A stretch of 64,000 nucleotides of DNA from Candidatus Woesearchaeota archaeon. GTDB taxonomy: Archaea > Nanobdellota > Nanobdellia > Woesearchaeales > ARS49. The stretch spans positions 1 to 64,000 of the forward strand of contig JAGVZE010000019.1 in assembly GCA_018302815.1 (NCBI GenBank), given 5' to 3'. Below the pieces are notes generated by a model. The model did no database searches. It saw only the letters and a program-made list of their open reading frames with translations, and had not been told where the DNA came from. Made by a program: the position numbers and the translations under genes. Shown piece by piece: positions 55,629 to 64,000 of this stretch (its first letter is position 1; each line of letters begins with the position of its first letter).

Positions 55629-56719
55629 GGGGTTGCAGGTGCGGCTTGGGCTTGAGCAACCCATTCCTTGAGTTTTGGAACCAACACGATTGCATTATTC
55701 AAATCCTTACGCAACAGTGCCACACCAGTGTTCAATCTCGTCATCACTGCTGGACTAAATGCACCACCTGCCACTCCATTCGCAAGGGAAATCATCTTAT
55801 CACAATCGTTATCAGTATCGGTTAATACTTTTTTAACTTCCCCTAACTTCTTTTCCGCCACTTTCTTCACCGGCGAATCCTGAAGAACGACAAGCTCAGC
55901 TTCCAGTTGAGCATGTATAGTTTCTAAAACATGAACAACCTCTGATTTTACACTAGCTGCGTTTGCCAAAACCTGCGCAGGATTATTAGCTTTAATGCTA
56001 ACATCCAACTGCCCCAATAAGGTCTTAGCCCTGGCTTCATCAAACTTGGCAGTTTTAACACCACCAAATAGACTTTTCCACGCGCCAGCAGCGCCACCGG
56101 TTGCGACTTTTCCTTTGCCGTGAACGCTGACCGCAGAATACAAACTATAAAACCCATATAGCATGAACACTAAGCTTAACGTACTCACCAAACTGCTTAT
56201 CGTGCTGGCAATCGTACTTAACTCTGTACTCTTTCCTACTGTAAGGTCATACGCGTTCAAAACGTAGAAAAGCGCCAGACAAACAATAGCTTTCAAAGAA
56301 TAATTTGCCACCGTTTCTTCACTTAACTTAGTGAGTACTAGATAAGCAACTCCGACTGTTGGAACACCGAGCAGCAACAATGTGAAAAAGGCGCCATACG
56401 CCGCGCTGATGCTCACAAGAACCTCCATCGGTATTATCACAACAGAAATGAGTGATATCGCGATGGACAACATAGTACGTGCGTTCCCCGGAAAATGAGC
56501 CATTGGACCTATACTCGTGATTGCATATAATAGTGAGAACAGCACAATAAAGAGAAGCACTCTCAACACGAGAACTTGGTCATCAGCATTGCTTCCAAGA
56601 TCGAAAAACAGCCACTGCGCTTTTTCCTGAACGAAATCCAAAATCGGATTCGCTGCGACCGCAGGAATGCCTAGCATCAAAACCAGAGTCAATATTGAAA
56701 GTTGTCTTGTGTATTTCAT
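55625..56719 (-). CDS. Multi-TM protein with helical cytoplasmic domain (paralogue A)
   Basis: 364 aa from ATG 56719, preceded by aaaggtgatact. Signal-like start (LSILTLVLMLGIPAVAANP), QEKAQWLFFDLGS, about six TM helices, then a helical C-terminal half (VKTAKFDEARAKTLLGQLD...). First gene of the run 56719 to 53631: two paralogous membrane proteins and a membrane ATPase. Function unknown. Confidence 0.65.
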   Translation of the reverse strand: MKYTRQLSILTLVLMLGIPAVAANPILDFVQEKAQWLFFDLGSNADDQVLVLRVLLFIVLFSLLYAITSIGPMAHFPGNARTMLSIAISLISVVIIPMEVLVSISAAYGAFFTLLLLGVPTVGVAYLVLTKLSEETVANYSLKAIVCLALFYVLNAYDLTVGKSTELSTIASTISSLVSTLSLVFMLYGFYSLYSAVSVHGKGKVATGGAAGAWKSLFGGVKTAKFDEARAKTLLGQLDVSIKANNPAQVLANAASVKSEVVHVLETIHAQLEAELVVLQDSPVKKVAEKKLGEVKKVLTDTDNDCDKMISLANGVAGGAFSPAVMTRLNTGVALLRKDLNNAIVLVPKLKEWVAQAQAAPATP

Positions 56720-56814
56720 AGTATCACCTTTTCTGATTGTTTCAACGTGCAAGACATTAATAAAGTTTTCTAGATTAGTTTAGCGTTACTTCGCAGTAGT
56801 AAAATAATAGAAAG

Positions 56815-56825
56815 GTTTATAAATA
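56815..56825 (+). promoter_or_regulatory. TATA box of the 56846 gene
   Basis: gtttataaata ends 20 bases before ATG 56846; a similar tttaaatac (57391-57399) lies 21 bases before ATG 57421 and gttatatatc (about 60516-60525) before ATG 60548, so these three genes each have a leaderless-type promoter. Confidence 0.5.
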
Positions 56826-56845
56826 GCCATTTAACCCGAACACAT

Positions 56846-57361
56846 ATGGCCAGATATTTCGCAGCAGCAATTCTCAACGCGCCAGTAATCCTAGCAATCG
56901 CGACAACGTGCGCAGTAAAAGGATGTGGCGAATACAGAGCGTGTCAAAGAACACAGGCAACTGCGCCAACAACTACGCAAACAGCGCCATCAACCCCGCC
57001 AATCACCCTACCCTCTCTTGGCAGGATCGGAACAGAAGAACTCTACGCCGGACCCGCGCCATCATTTAAAATCCTCAAAGCAGACTTGACACCATACATC
57101 GCACAAACGTTCGAAAATGAAGCAACCCGCAGAAACTTCGCATTCACCCTTCTTCCCCAACTTTTGCCGCATTACACCCCAACTGTCCCAACGTTCGAAT
57201 GGAACCAGGAACGAGTCCAGCACATAGCGGATGCCGTCAATACCGCGCAGCCCACGGATCGAATCATAACCTCAAGCGAACTCGAAAACGCCCTTCAAGA
57301 GCTTCAAATGCGAGAGCGACCGAACCACGACAACGTCACCCAATACTTCGGCGAATTTTAG
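56846..57361 (+). CDS. Membrane/secreted protein with shared C-terminal module (1 of 4)
   Basis: 171 aa. Hydrophobic N-terminus (ILNAPVILAIATTCAVKGCG), a Thr/Pro linker (ATAPTTTQTAPSTPP), then a globular region ending in QHIADAVNTAQPTDRIITSSELENALQEL. That last part is the module (helix, short acidic loop, IT(S/R)xE(L/M)xxAL helix) also found at the C-termini of the proteins at 59403, 60548 and 60915. No named family. Confidence 0.6.
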   Translation: MARYFAAAILNAPVILAIATTCAVKGCGEYRACQRTQATAPTTTQTAPSTPPITLPSLGRIGTEELYAGPAPSFKILKADLTPYIAQTFENEATRRNFAFTLLPQLLPHYTPTVPTFEWNQERVQHIADAVNTAQPTDRIITSSELENALQELQMRERPNHDNVTQYFGEF

Positions 57362-57420
57362 CACTTCTGAGTGATTAAATATGGGAAAGGTTTAAATACC
57401 CTCCTGGGACGCCAAACATC

Positions 57421-59406
57421 ATGAGCAATCAGAATCGCGAACAACAACTCTACCACGAAGTCATGCGTCCCGCAGTGAATGACCTTCTCGAAGGATTCGA
57501 CAATGAAGGCAATCATGTGCCCGGCCTCAAGGAACTCGCAAGTTCAGAAAAACTCAACAAACGAGCAGCGCTCAAAGCATACACCACCGCTCTCGAACAG
57601 GCAACCACCCCGCAAGACATCTACCATCTTCTTACCCCTACCCCTCAATCTGAAGGAAACAAAAACAAGGGATTCACGTATGTTGTCCAGACCTATCTTG
57701 TCGATGATTCTTCACTCGCAAAAAAAGCACGTATCACCCGCGTAGACTACGAAAGCAGCGAAGAAGCGAAAATGCGCCACGATCGCGAACAGCTTGAAAA
57801 CCTCCCGAAGCCAGATGAAAACCTCGCAGTCATCATAAACCACCTCATCGACCGAATCACAGCGCACGATGAAATGCAGTCAGACCGCACCTACTTGGTT
57901 GGCAAGAAAAGAGACACTCTTGCCGCACACGAAGCGCGAAGACTCCTCACACAACTCAAACGCAAATTCCCAAGCGATTACAACTCACACCACGGAGAAC
58001 TCACATACCTCCAACAAATCCTTGACAAACCAAAACGAAACACGCCCAACCAACTCGAACACATCTACCAACTCGCCCGCAACGCACGCCCAGTCTATCT
58101 CCTTGCTATCGATGAATACATCGACATCATCGAAAAAGGCGAGAACACCGATCTCAAACTCATCCCTATCCTCGCACCGCTCCTTGGCGATGCGCACGCA
58201 ACACTCGATGAAATAAAAAAAGAACTGCTCAGCATCCAAGCGCAACACGGCAACCTGCGCCAAATGGGCAAGACACTCGATGACATACTCACAGTAGTTG
58301 AAGGCGCGAGCACAAGCCCTAAAGCAATCGAAGAGCTAAAACAGAAAGTCACATACATACGAACCGAACTCAACGCCATATTCTTGCACCTTGGCAAGCA
58401 AACACAACCTGAAACCAACTACCCGCTCAAAGACATCATAGCATACGCACCCCTTCTCGCAACCGCAGCAATAGAACTCAAAACAACCCATGATGACGCT
58501 CAGTTACAAATCGGACGACTAAACACCGCAGCAGGACTCACCGCAACACAACATGCGGACGAAATTGCAAAACTAAGCGGAAAAATCTCAGATAAAGACC
58601 AGACCATCGGAGAGACAAAAGCAAAGCTCGACCGAACAAAAGCGGATAATGATGATCTTGAACAAGAAAACAGAGCGTTTGATGACGCCGCTGAACGCCA
58701 GCAGGCCGCCCTTGAACGACTGGGCAGAGAAATCGCAGTGAAAGACGCAGAACTCGCACGCAGGGCGGATTATGACCCGATAAAAACAGAACGCGATCAA
58801 CGCGTAGGAGAAAACACACAACTCCAACACGCCAAAGCCGCAAGCGAAACTGCACTCACCGCAGCGCGCGACGAAACCGCAGCCCAACAAGCAAAAGCGC
58901 AAGCCGCAGAAACAGCAGCAGCACGAGCGCAAGGAGTACTCGCCGCATACCAAACAACAGAACAATCAAGAATAGATGCCGCGAGAGCACCGCTCCTGGT
59001 AGAAAACGCAACACTCGAAGGCAGAGTAAACCAACTCAACCAAGTTATCATAATCAAAGACGCTGAACTCACACGCAGATCCGATTACGACTCAATCAAA
59101 GCAGAACTTGGACAAAAACAGACCGAGCATCAAGCCCTCGCTGCAGAGCGAGCAGCCCAACAGGCACGAGCGGACGCAGCAGAAGCAGACGCCCAACGCA
59201 AACAAACGCACATCGACGGCGAGCAAGTACGAATAGACCAGGCAAAAGCGCCAATCGAAGCAGAACGCGACCAAGCAAGAGCAGACAAGGCACAATTAGA
59301 AACGCGAGTGGCAAACCTAACTGATCTCATCACACGCGCGAATGCGTTCTCAAAAGAATGCTCAGAAAAGTACGAAATTGAACTACGAAAACCCAAGGCA
59401 CCATGA
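57421..59406 (+). CDS. Large coiled-coil protein
   Basis: 661 aa, no membrane segment. Residues 1-350 are mixed helical with no known motif; from about 360 to 640 it is a long coiled coil rich in Ala, Glu, Gln and Lys, with an internal repeat (IAVKDAELARRADYDPIKTE and IIIKDAELTRRSDYDSIKAE). The stop overlaps the next start by 4 bases (ATGA), so it is translationally coupled to the membrane coiled-coil protein behind it. Possibly a cytoplasmic filament or scaffold (inference). Confidence 0.65.
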   Translation: MSNQNREQQLYHEVMRPAVNDLLEGFDNEGNHVPGLKELASSEKLNKRAALKAYTTALEQATTPQDIYHLLTPTPQSEGNKNKGFTYVVQTYLVDDSSLAKKARITRVDYESSEEAKMRHDREQLENLPKPDENLAVIINHLIDRITAHDEMQSDRTYLVGKKRDTLAAHEARRLLTQLKRKFPSDYNSHHGELTYLQQILDKPKRNTPNQLEHIYQLARNARPVYLLAIDEYIDIIEKGENTDLKLIPILAPLLGDAHATLDEIKKELLSIQAQHGNLRQMGKTLDDILTVVEGASTSPKAIEELKQKVTYIRTELNAIFLHLGKQTQPETNYPLKDIIAYAPLLATAAIELKTTHDDAQLQIGRLNTAAGLTATQHADEIAKLSGKISDKDQTIGETKAKLDRTKADNDDLEQENRAFDDAAERQQAALERLGREIAVKDAELARRADYDPIKTERDQRVGENTQLQHAKAASETALTAARDETAAQQAKAQAAETAAARAQGVLAAYQTTEQSRIDAARAPLLVENATLEGRVNQLNQVIIIKDAELTRRSDYDSIKAELGQKQTEHQALAAERAAQQARADAAEADAQRKQTHIDGEQVRIDQAKAPIEAERDQARADKAQLETRVANLTDLITRANAFSKECSEKYEIELRKPKAP

Positions 59407-60482
59407 CTGACGTACAACAAAATATTGAAAAAATAATCAACGCACCCATCCCCCCGCAAATAGCCAGCGGAACGGATCCGTACGTGATAAACCAAGAAGT
59501 AAACCTCTTCGTCACAAACCTCAAAGCCGCAGCAACCGCTGCACGCGGATTTTACTTAACTGAAAAACCCGGACTTGAACAACGCGCAACAGACGCGGAA
59601 AACGAACGAACCAAGTGGACAACAAAATTTCCAGGACAAACACCAGACGCAGCAAAAACAACATACGACAACGCACAAACAGAAGCCAACAAAGTACCAG
59701 GACTTGAACAACGCGCAACAGACGCGGAAAACGAACGAAACAAGTGGACAACAAAATTTCCAGGACAAACACCAGACGCTGCAAAAACAGCATACGACAA
59801 CGCACAAACAGAAGCCAACAAAGTACCAGGACTCCAAACACAACTCACAACAGCAAATGCTGCAAAAACTGCAGCAGAACAAAACCTAGCCACGTACACC
59901 GCCGACCACTCACACACAAACACAGAATACAACACACTCCAAACACAACTCACCGCAGCACTTGCAAACGGTTCAAACAAGCCGAACTGGCTCGCGCGCG
60001 GAACAGCAGCGCTACTTCTAGCAGGAACGATGTTCGGAATCGGACGATATTCAAAAAGCGATTCACCATCCATTCCAGACCCGATCCAGCAACCTGCGCC
60101 CCAAACAGCAACACCCACTCCCGAACCATACTTCACAACACAACAGTGGAGAGTCAAAGTCCAGCTCGACACACCTGCAGGCGACACCAATTGGTACAAT
60201 GAAACAAGCAGGGAAGCGCTTGGCCACGAATTCATGCGACGCGCCCTGCACTTTAGCCCCGCTATGCTTGAACAAAACAAGCCATCACTCATCATCCTCG
60301 ATGGCGTGACTGAACTTGAAGTCGCTCATTTATTCGAACGAGCGCAACGCGAAAGGAACACTACGTATACACCAAGACAAATAGAACAAATCATTCATAA
60401 AGCATCCGGCGACGATACTCTTTCACACGCAGAAATAACTGAACTGACACATAAACTAGATAGCAATCAGCCTCTCGAGTGA
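59403..60482 (+). CDS. Tandem-repeat coiled-coil membrane protein with shared C-terminal module (2 of 4)
   Basis: 359 aa. The N-terminal half holds two nearly identical 43-residue repeats (PGLEQRATDAENER(T/N)KW, then TTKFPGQTPDAAKT) and the start of a third, forming a coiled coil; then one TM (about residues 200-218, GTAALLLAGTMFGIGRY), and an outer region ending in the module TYTPRQIEQIIHKASGDDTL followed by SHAEITELTHKLD. The phrase YTPRQIE is identical in the kinase at 60915. Confidence 0.65.
   Translation: MTDVQQNIEKIINAPIPPQIASGTDPYVINQEVNLFVTNLKAAATAARGFYLTEKPGLEQRATDAENERTKWTTKFPGQTPDAAKTTYDNAQTEANKVPGLEQRATDAENERNKWTTKFPGQTPDAAKTAYDNAQTEANKVPGLQTQLTTANAAKTAAEQNLATYTADHSHTNTEYNTLQTQLTAALANGSNKPNWLARGTAALLLAGTMFGIGRYSKSDSPSIPDPIQQPAPQTATPTPEPYFTTQQWRVKVQLDTPAGDTNWYNETSREALGHEFMRRALHFSPAMLEQNKPSLIILDGVTELEVAHLFERAQRERNTTYTPRQIEQIIHKASGDDTLSHAEITELTHKLDSNQPLE
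59571..59828 (+). repeat. 129-bp tandem repeat inside the coiled-coil gene
   Basis: Two copies of a 129-base unit (59571-59699 and 59700-59828), each beginning ggacttgaacaacgcgcaac and differing at only a few bases; a third partial copy follows at 59829. 129 is a multiple of three, so repeat number can change without breaking the frame. Confidence 0.9.
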
Positions 60483-60547
60483 AACCTTATACCTTATATA
60501 AATTCTAAGCCATAGTTATATATCGTTTTAACTAGCGAACAGTGGTT

Positions 60548-60913
60548 ATGGGTAATGCGTTGTTTGAACTAGTTTGCGGCGGTGGAATCGCGTTAGCAGC
60601 AATAGCTACAGGAATATACAACCACCCGCGCGTCGCCATGACCAGCTATTCTGTGCAAACAGAACCAACTGAGTCTGCCGCATTTGAAAGCGAAGAAGTG
60701 AAAAACCAATTCGCAGCCATTACTGACGGCATATTGGAAAAAAAGTATTTCACCCATATTGGATATATCTCAGAAAGACGAGCATTCATCAAAAAAATAT
60801 TTGATGCAATCGACGACCCCGCATATTCAAGCAAAAACCTCATCACGCGGCAAGAAATGCAAAACGCGCTGGCGAACAGAGACAGCATAGAAAGGATAGT
60901 TCTTGGAAGATAA
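60548..60913 (+). CDS. Small membrane protein with shared C-terminal module (3 of 4)
   Basis: 121 aa from ATG 60548 (GTG 60542 possible; the TATA box gttatatatc at about 60516-60525 fits the ATG). One TM (LFELVCGGGIALAAIATGIY), a short linker, then the module RAFIKKIFDAIDDPAYSSKN and LITRQEMQNALANRD. The gene ends one base before the kinase ATG. Confidence 0.6.
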   Translation: MGNALFELVCGGGIALAAIATGIYNHPRVAMTSYSVQTEPTESAAFESEEVKNQFAAITDGILEKKYFTHIGYISERRAFIKKIFDAIDDPAYSSKNLITRQEMQNALANRDSIERIVLGR

Positions 60914-60914
60914 A

Positions 60915-62192
60915 ATGCACCCAACTTTTGGAAATTACAGAACCGAACAACTAATACGATCAGCACCACAGTCAAATGTTTACCAAGTAAGCGACGATAA
61001 AGGAAAACGACTCTTCCTCAAAACGGCATCAATTGAGAACATAGTGAACGAAGTGCGCATGATAGAGAAAGCCGACTCGCCACACGTGGTGAAACTAACC
61101 GATTACGACCTTGAAGCAGAACAGCCATATCTTGTTACCGAACACGCAGGACTGCAATTAAGCCTTCTAAAACTGCCAAGACCATATACTGAAGTCGAAA
61201 AAATAATGAACGAACTTTTCATCGCCCTTGAAGACATCCACCGAAAAGGAATAGTCCATGGCGATCTCAAGCCGGGAAACGTTCTTTTTGACGAAAAAGT
61301 CACGCTTTGCGATTTAGCAGGATCACACGACTCGCAAGTGGATAACACACTCACAAACACAGGCTCTTTGACATTCGGATACATACCGCCTGAAGTTGAA
61401 AAAGGACAACAGCCAACCACAAAATCAGACATGTACCAAGCAGGAATCATACTCTACGAACTTTGCAGCGGACACCAACTACGGCCTCACAGCCCGCCAA
61501 TGGATTCACTCGACGTGCCCCTGCAGGCAAAAAATCTCTTCAAAGAACTTATCGAGGCAAATCCAAAAAAACGACCTGACGCAGGACAAGCACGGCAAAA
61601 AATCAAAGAATCACTCCCTGAACCCGCGCCCAAACCAAACATCTACGAAGAATCGTTCCTCTCCACATATGAAGAAAACCAACAACTGCAAAAAACGATC
61701 AAACGACACGAAAAAAGATGGAAAATCGCCACCGTCGCAGGCTGCCTTGCAGTCGCAGTAGGCGTCATTTTCTATACTGGACCCGTAATAAAAAAGCACA
61801 TATTTGAACCAGCACAAGCAGAAGAACCCGCTCGAATATCATACTGGTTCCAACAATCAAACGACCACATAACCTTCCCAATGAACTTGGACGCTTCAGG
61901 AGGAAGCCAAAAAACAATACCAATAACGCCCGGAATCGCGCCGACAATAGAACAGCTAATAGAACGAGCAGAAGTCAACGACAAACAAGCCCAAAGCCCA
62001 ATTTTGCTTGACAATTCACGAAACATACGAAGACAAACTTACACTCCACGCCAAATCGAACGCGTACTCTACCAGCTACAAGATGAAAACGGAGTAATAA
62101 CGAGCGAACGGGTAAACAGAGCATTGCGCGCGGTTAGAACGACAAACCAAGGATACGACGAGATAATCGCGGCAATCACGTCAACCGATTAG
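60915..62192 (+). CDS. Membrane Ser/Thr protein kinase with shared C-terminal module (4 of 4)
   Basis: 425 aa from ATG 60915 (TTG 60903 also open). Eukaryotic-type kinase fold: KRLFLKTAS (Lys), NEVRMIEKA (helix-C Glu), HGDLKPGNVLF (catalytic loop, Asp present, HGD in place of HRD), CDLAGS (metal-binding Asp; DLA in place of DFG), GYIPPEVEKG (APE equivalent), SDMYQAGIILYEL (helix F Asp). It should be active. A TM (about 271-290) then leads to an outer part ending in the module TYTPRQIERVLYQLQDENGV then ITSERVNRALRAV. Presumably phosphorylates its operon partners or senses through them (inference). Confidence 0.82.
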   Translation: MHPTFGNYRTEQLIRSAPQSNVYQVSDDKGKRLFLKTASIENIVNEVRMIEKADSPHVVKLTDYDLEAEQPYLVTEHAGLQLSLLKLPRPYTEVEKIMNELFIALEDIHRKGIVHGDLKPGNVLFDEKVTLCDLAGSHDSQVDNTLTNTGSLTFGYIPPEVEKGQQPTTKSDMYQAGIILYELCSGHQLRPHSPPMDSLDVPLQAKNLFKELIEANPKKRPDAGQARQKIKESLPEPAPKPNIYEESFLSTYEENQQLQKTIKRHEKRWKIATVAGCLAVAVGVIFYTGPVIKKHIFEPAQAEEPARISYWFQQSNDHITFPMNLDASGGSQKTIPITPGIAPTIEQLIERAEVNDKQAQSPILLDNSRNIRRQTYTPRQIERVLYQLQDENGVITSERVNRALRAVRTTNQGYDEIIAAITSTD

Positions 62193-62788
62193 AACTTCTC
62201 CCAAACTTTGTGATTAAGAGCCATACGCCACAAATAGGCAAGACCGTGCTTCTTAACAATCGGAGTCAAACAGTTATCTTCACTTTCAAACCACTGCGCC
62301 ATCGTGCAATCGACCAAACACTCATCACGCTCTGAACGTTTCTCTGCAGCATCAATGTCACGATCAAAATATGAGAGAAGAAGAGAATCCACGTCTTCAT
62401 TCTCGTAAAGCGAATAATTGGCGACATGCCTTGCATGAATAATCTCGTGACAGAAAACGTATTCAAAACCGTCATCTTTCTCATAATGACCCTCAAGCAA
62501 AACAGGAGCATAATACACCGTATCAAATACGCCAGACCTCACAAAAGCGACCGCGTCATCAGAATCTTTCTTTGAACACGATAACGATGCGAGCACGAAA
62601 TTTCGAACCGCTCTTGAACAACGCCTCAAATCAGAATCATAACGCTCAAGAAAATCATCAACAGAGAATTGACCCTCCCGCAATCTCAACGAAGGATACT
62701 CCAACCCTGGAACAATAGAATTCAAAAAACCATCAACAGTCCTAACGCTCTGCTGAAATAACGCCTCCAATCTAGCATCCAACGCCAT
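62189..62788 (-). CDS. HExxH-motif protein (putative metallopeptidase)
   Basis: 199 aa. FEYVFCHEIIHARHV carries HEIIH, the zinc-binding and catalytic motif of gluzincin/metzincin peptidases, at about residue 115; a third ligand could be in the RDECLVDCTMAQWFE helix, 40 residues on. No signal peptide, so cytoplasmic. Peptidase activity and substrate are unproven. Its 3' end overlaps the convergent kinase gene by 4 bases. Confidence 0.65.
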   Translation of the reverse strand: MALDARLEALFQQSVRTVDGFLNSIVPGLEYPSLRLREGQFSVDDFLERYDSDLRRCSRAVRNFVLASLSCSKKDSDDAVAFVRSGVFDTVYYAPVLLEGHYEKDDGFEYVFCHEIIHARHVANYSLYENEDVDSLLLSYFDRDIDAAEKRSERDECLVDCTMAQWFESEDNCLTPIVKKHGLAYLWRMALNHKVWEKF

Positions 62789-62811
62789 AACTTAGGCGCC
62801 AATTGGACCAT

Positions 62812-64000
62812 TTAAAAAGGTTGCGACGCGATATTAGATACTCCATACAAAGAAGCTTTAACATGATTAAGCACCTGCTTACCATGCGCAGATTCAAGGA
62901 AGTCCTGAGCAGCCTTCCTCTTAGCATCATCAGCACTTGAAAGCTGGACAACAAAAGTCTTCAAAATGGCTGCCTGTTTTTTTGCCTCTTCATTCCCGTA
63001 TATAATCTGCGCAAGCCGCTCAGTCAAGCGTCGTTCACGCTCGTTCACCCGTTCAAGATTTGCCTGCTCTTTAGAAAAATCCTCCTTAAGAGACTGCTTT
63101 ATCGCTACCAGTTTTTGAAGAAAATCACGAATCCGCTTAGTTTCAGATTGAACTAGCCCAATCTGCCTTAGCGCCATATCAAAGAATGAAATCAAACCGC
63201 CTAGCGCTGCCTCCTGACCAGCCGCGCCAACATTGCCCGACCATAATTGGGCATTTGATGAAAAAACAGTTTGAGCACTTCTTTTAATCGCACTCAATGA
63301 ACCTGAAATTCTGTCCTCTGACTTGGATACTATCCCCGCGAAAAGCGCCTCCTTCTTCCTCAAATCCGCGTACTTTTGAACAGCATCGCAGCGGGCAACT
63401 ATCTGAGTCAAAGGAGTTCGAATACGGCTAAACAGCAAAGTAATCTGCGGCAAAGAAGGATCAATGCAGGCACTAACCATATCGCGCAGCTTATTGTCCA
63501 AATAAGCCATAGTTTCACCAACAATTCGTTGAAAATCTCTAACTGATGCAATAAACGCTGAAACCTCACCTATCCCTGCCTGAAGATTAGGAATCGATGA
63601 AGAAATGTCATGATCAGCACCAACGGCGCTTTCCCACGCTTGATGAAGAACTCCCCTAAAACTTTCCAATGATACCTTTGAAACGGCATCGAACGCGGTT
63701 TTGAGCTTTTTGTTTTCGCTTTTTGCAACCTCCAAGTCCTTCAAAGATTGTTCAACCTTGCCTTTGCTCTGCTCTAGCTGCGCCTTGTACGCGCTAACCT
63801 CCCGCTCAACTCCCACTAGAGAGCCTAACATTGCCGCGCGCTCCTGATCAGACAACGGAAGCGAAACCACTTGCTCTTTCAACTTAACGCACACTTTTGC
63901 CTGCGCATCCAAAATCGCCAATTCTCTTGCGAAATCACTCAAAAGCCTCGCCACTGCGTCAATAGCTACTTTCTTACTGTCCTCAAATGATTCAACTCTT
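62812..64000 (-). CDS. Coiled-coil protein, 5' end outside the window
   Basis: The frame is open from the TGA/TAA end at 62812 to the window edge; a GTG at 63954 is only one candidate, since the codons before it (ESFEDSKKVAID) read as normal protein. At least 396 aa, helical throughout, with coiled-coil segments (AYKAQLEQSKGKVEQSLKDL, FSKEQANLERVNERERRLTE). No TM seen. Function unknown; could be a partner of the coiled-coil proteins encoded on the other strand. Confidence 0.6.
   Translation of the reverse strand, partial: RVESFEDSKKVAIDAVARLLSDFARELAILDAQAKVCVKLKEQVVSLPLSDQERAAMLGSLVGVEREVSAYKAQLEQSKGKVEQSLKDLEVAKSENKKLKTAFDAVSKVSLESFRGVLHQAWESAVGADHDISSSIPNLQAGIGEVSAFIASVRDFQRIVGETMAYLDNKLRDMVSACIDPSLPQITLLFSRIRTPLTQIVARCDAVQKYADLRKKEALFAGIVSKSEDRISGSLSAIKRSAQTVFSSNAQLWSGNVGAAGQEAALGGLISFFDMALRQIGLVQSETKRIRDFLQKLVAIKQSLKEDFSKEQANLERVNERERRLTERLAQIIYGNEEAKKQAAILKTFVVQLSSADDAKRKAAQDFLESAHGKQVLNHVKASLYGVSNIASQPF

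Overview
The window reads as a stretch of an archaeal chromosome. It carries archaeal-type 16S and 23S rRNA genes with a tRNA-Ala(UGC) between them, tRNAs with introns in the anticodon loop, TATA boxes roughly 25 bases before many start codons (leaderless mRNAs), and marker genes such as LonB, Kae1, CTP-dependent riboflavin kinase, eL41 and eL33. The very short intergenic gaps, unusual 16S 5' end, tRNA-Ile(UAU) and many unrecognised membrane proteins suggest a DPANN-like lineage, but the sequence alone does not let me name a phylum.

Layout. 1-1328: end of a DUF2080-like gene, a MutS-domain-I/Vsr-like nuclease fusion, and tRNA-Gly. 1409-21422: a dense sensory island with two histidine kinases (one split by an amber codon), three near-identical stand-alone receiver proteins, three RecA/KaiC-fold proteins without a P-loop, two KaiC-like ATPases, two HAMP-PAS sensors, three detached multi-TM sensor-like modules, an atypical receiver and a V4R protein. 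A B12-radical SAM enzyme, a heme-oxygenase-like protein, a GNAT acetyltransferase, a lipoprotein and tRNA-Ile lie among them. 21419-33347: a minus-strand three-gene operon made of a 55-aa AbrB-like regulator, a 3611-aa surface protein with eight DUF11 repeats, and a smaller membrane protein with a related cytoplasmic tail. 33538-36394: an A-type Fe-S carrier, tRNA-Glu followed by copies of its 3' end, a frameshifted transglutaminase-like gene, nested hairpins, eL41 and riboflavin kinase.

36436-41561: the rRNA operon, with visible processing stems around 16S and 23S. 41635-45305: a SET methyltransferase, a 23S-IVP-like four-helix protein and small unknown genes. 45306-52644: housekeeping genes (eL33, TctA-like permease, OB-fold protein, Cas4/RecB-like nuclease, LonB, zinc ribbon, Kae1). 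52708-64000: unknown proteins, including a membrane P-loop ATPase followed by two paralogous membrane proteins, and a plus-strand island (56846-62192) of coiled-coil and membrane proteins plus a Ser/Thr kinase; four of these share a short C-terminal module. A HExxH protein and a coiled-coil protein cut by the window end follow.

Inferred workings: in the sensory island, membrane sensors and kinases probably act on the stand-alone receivers, which are translationally coupled to the P-loop-less RecA-fold proteins and lie near KaiC-like ATPases. No DNA-binding output domain is visible, so signalling probably ends in protein-protein interaction. The top strand looks A+C-rich in genes of both directions, suggesting replication-linked bias, with a few islands (about 136-1245 and 41600-43011) that look different and may be acquired.
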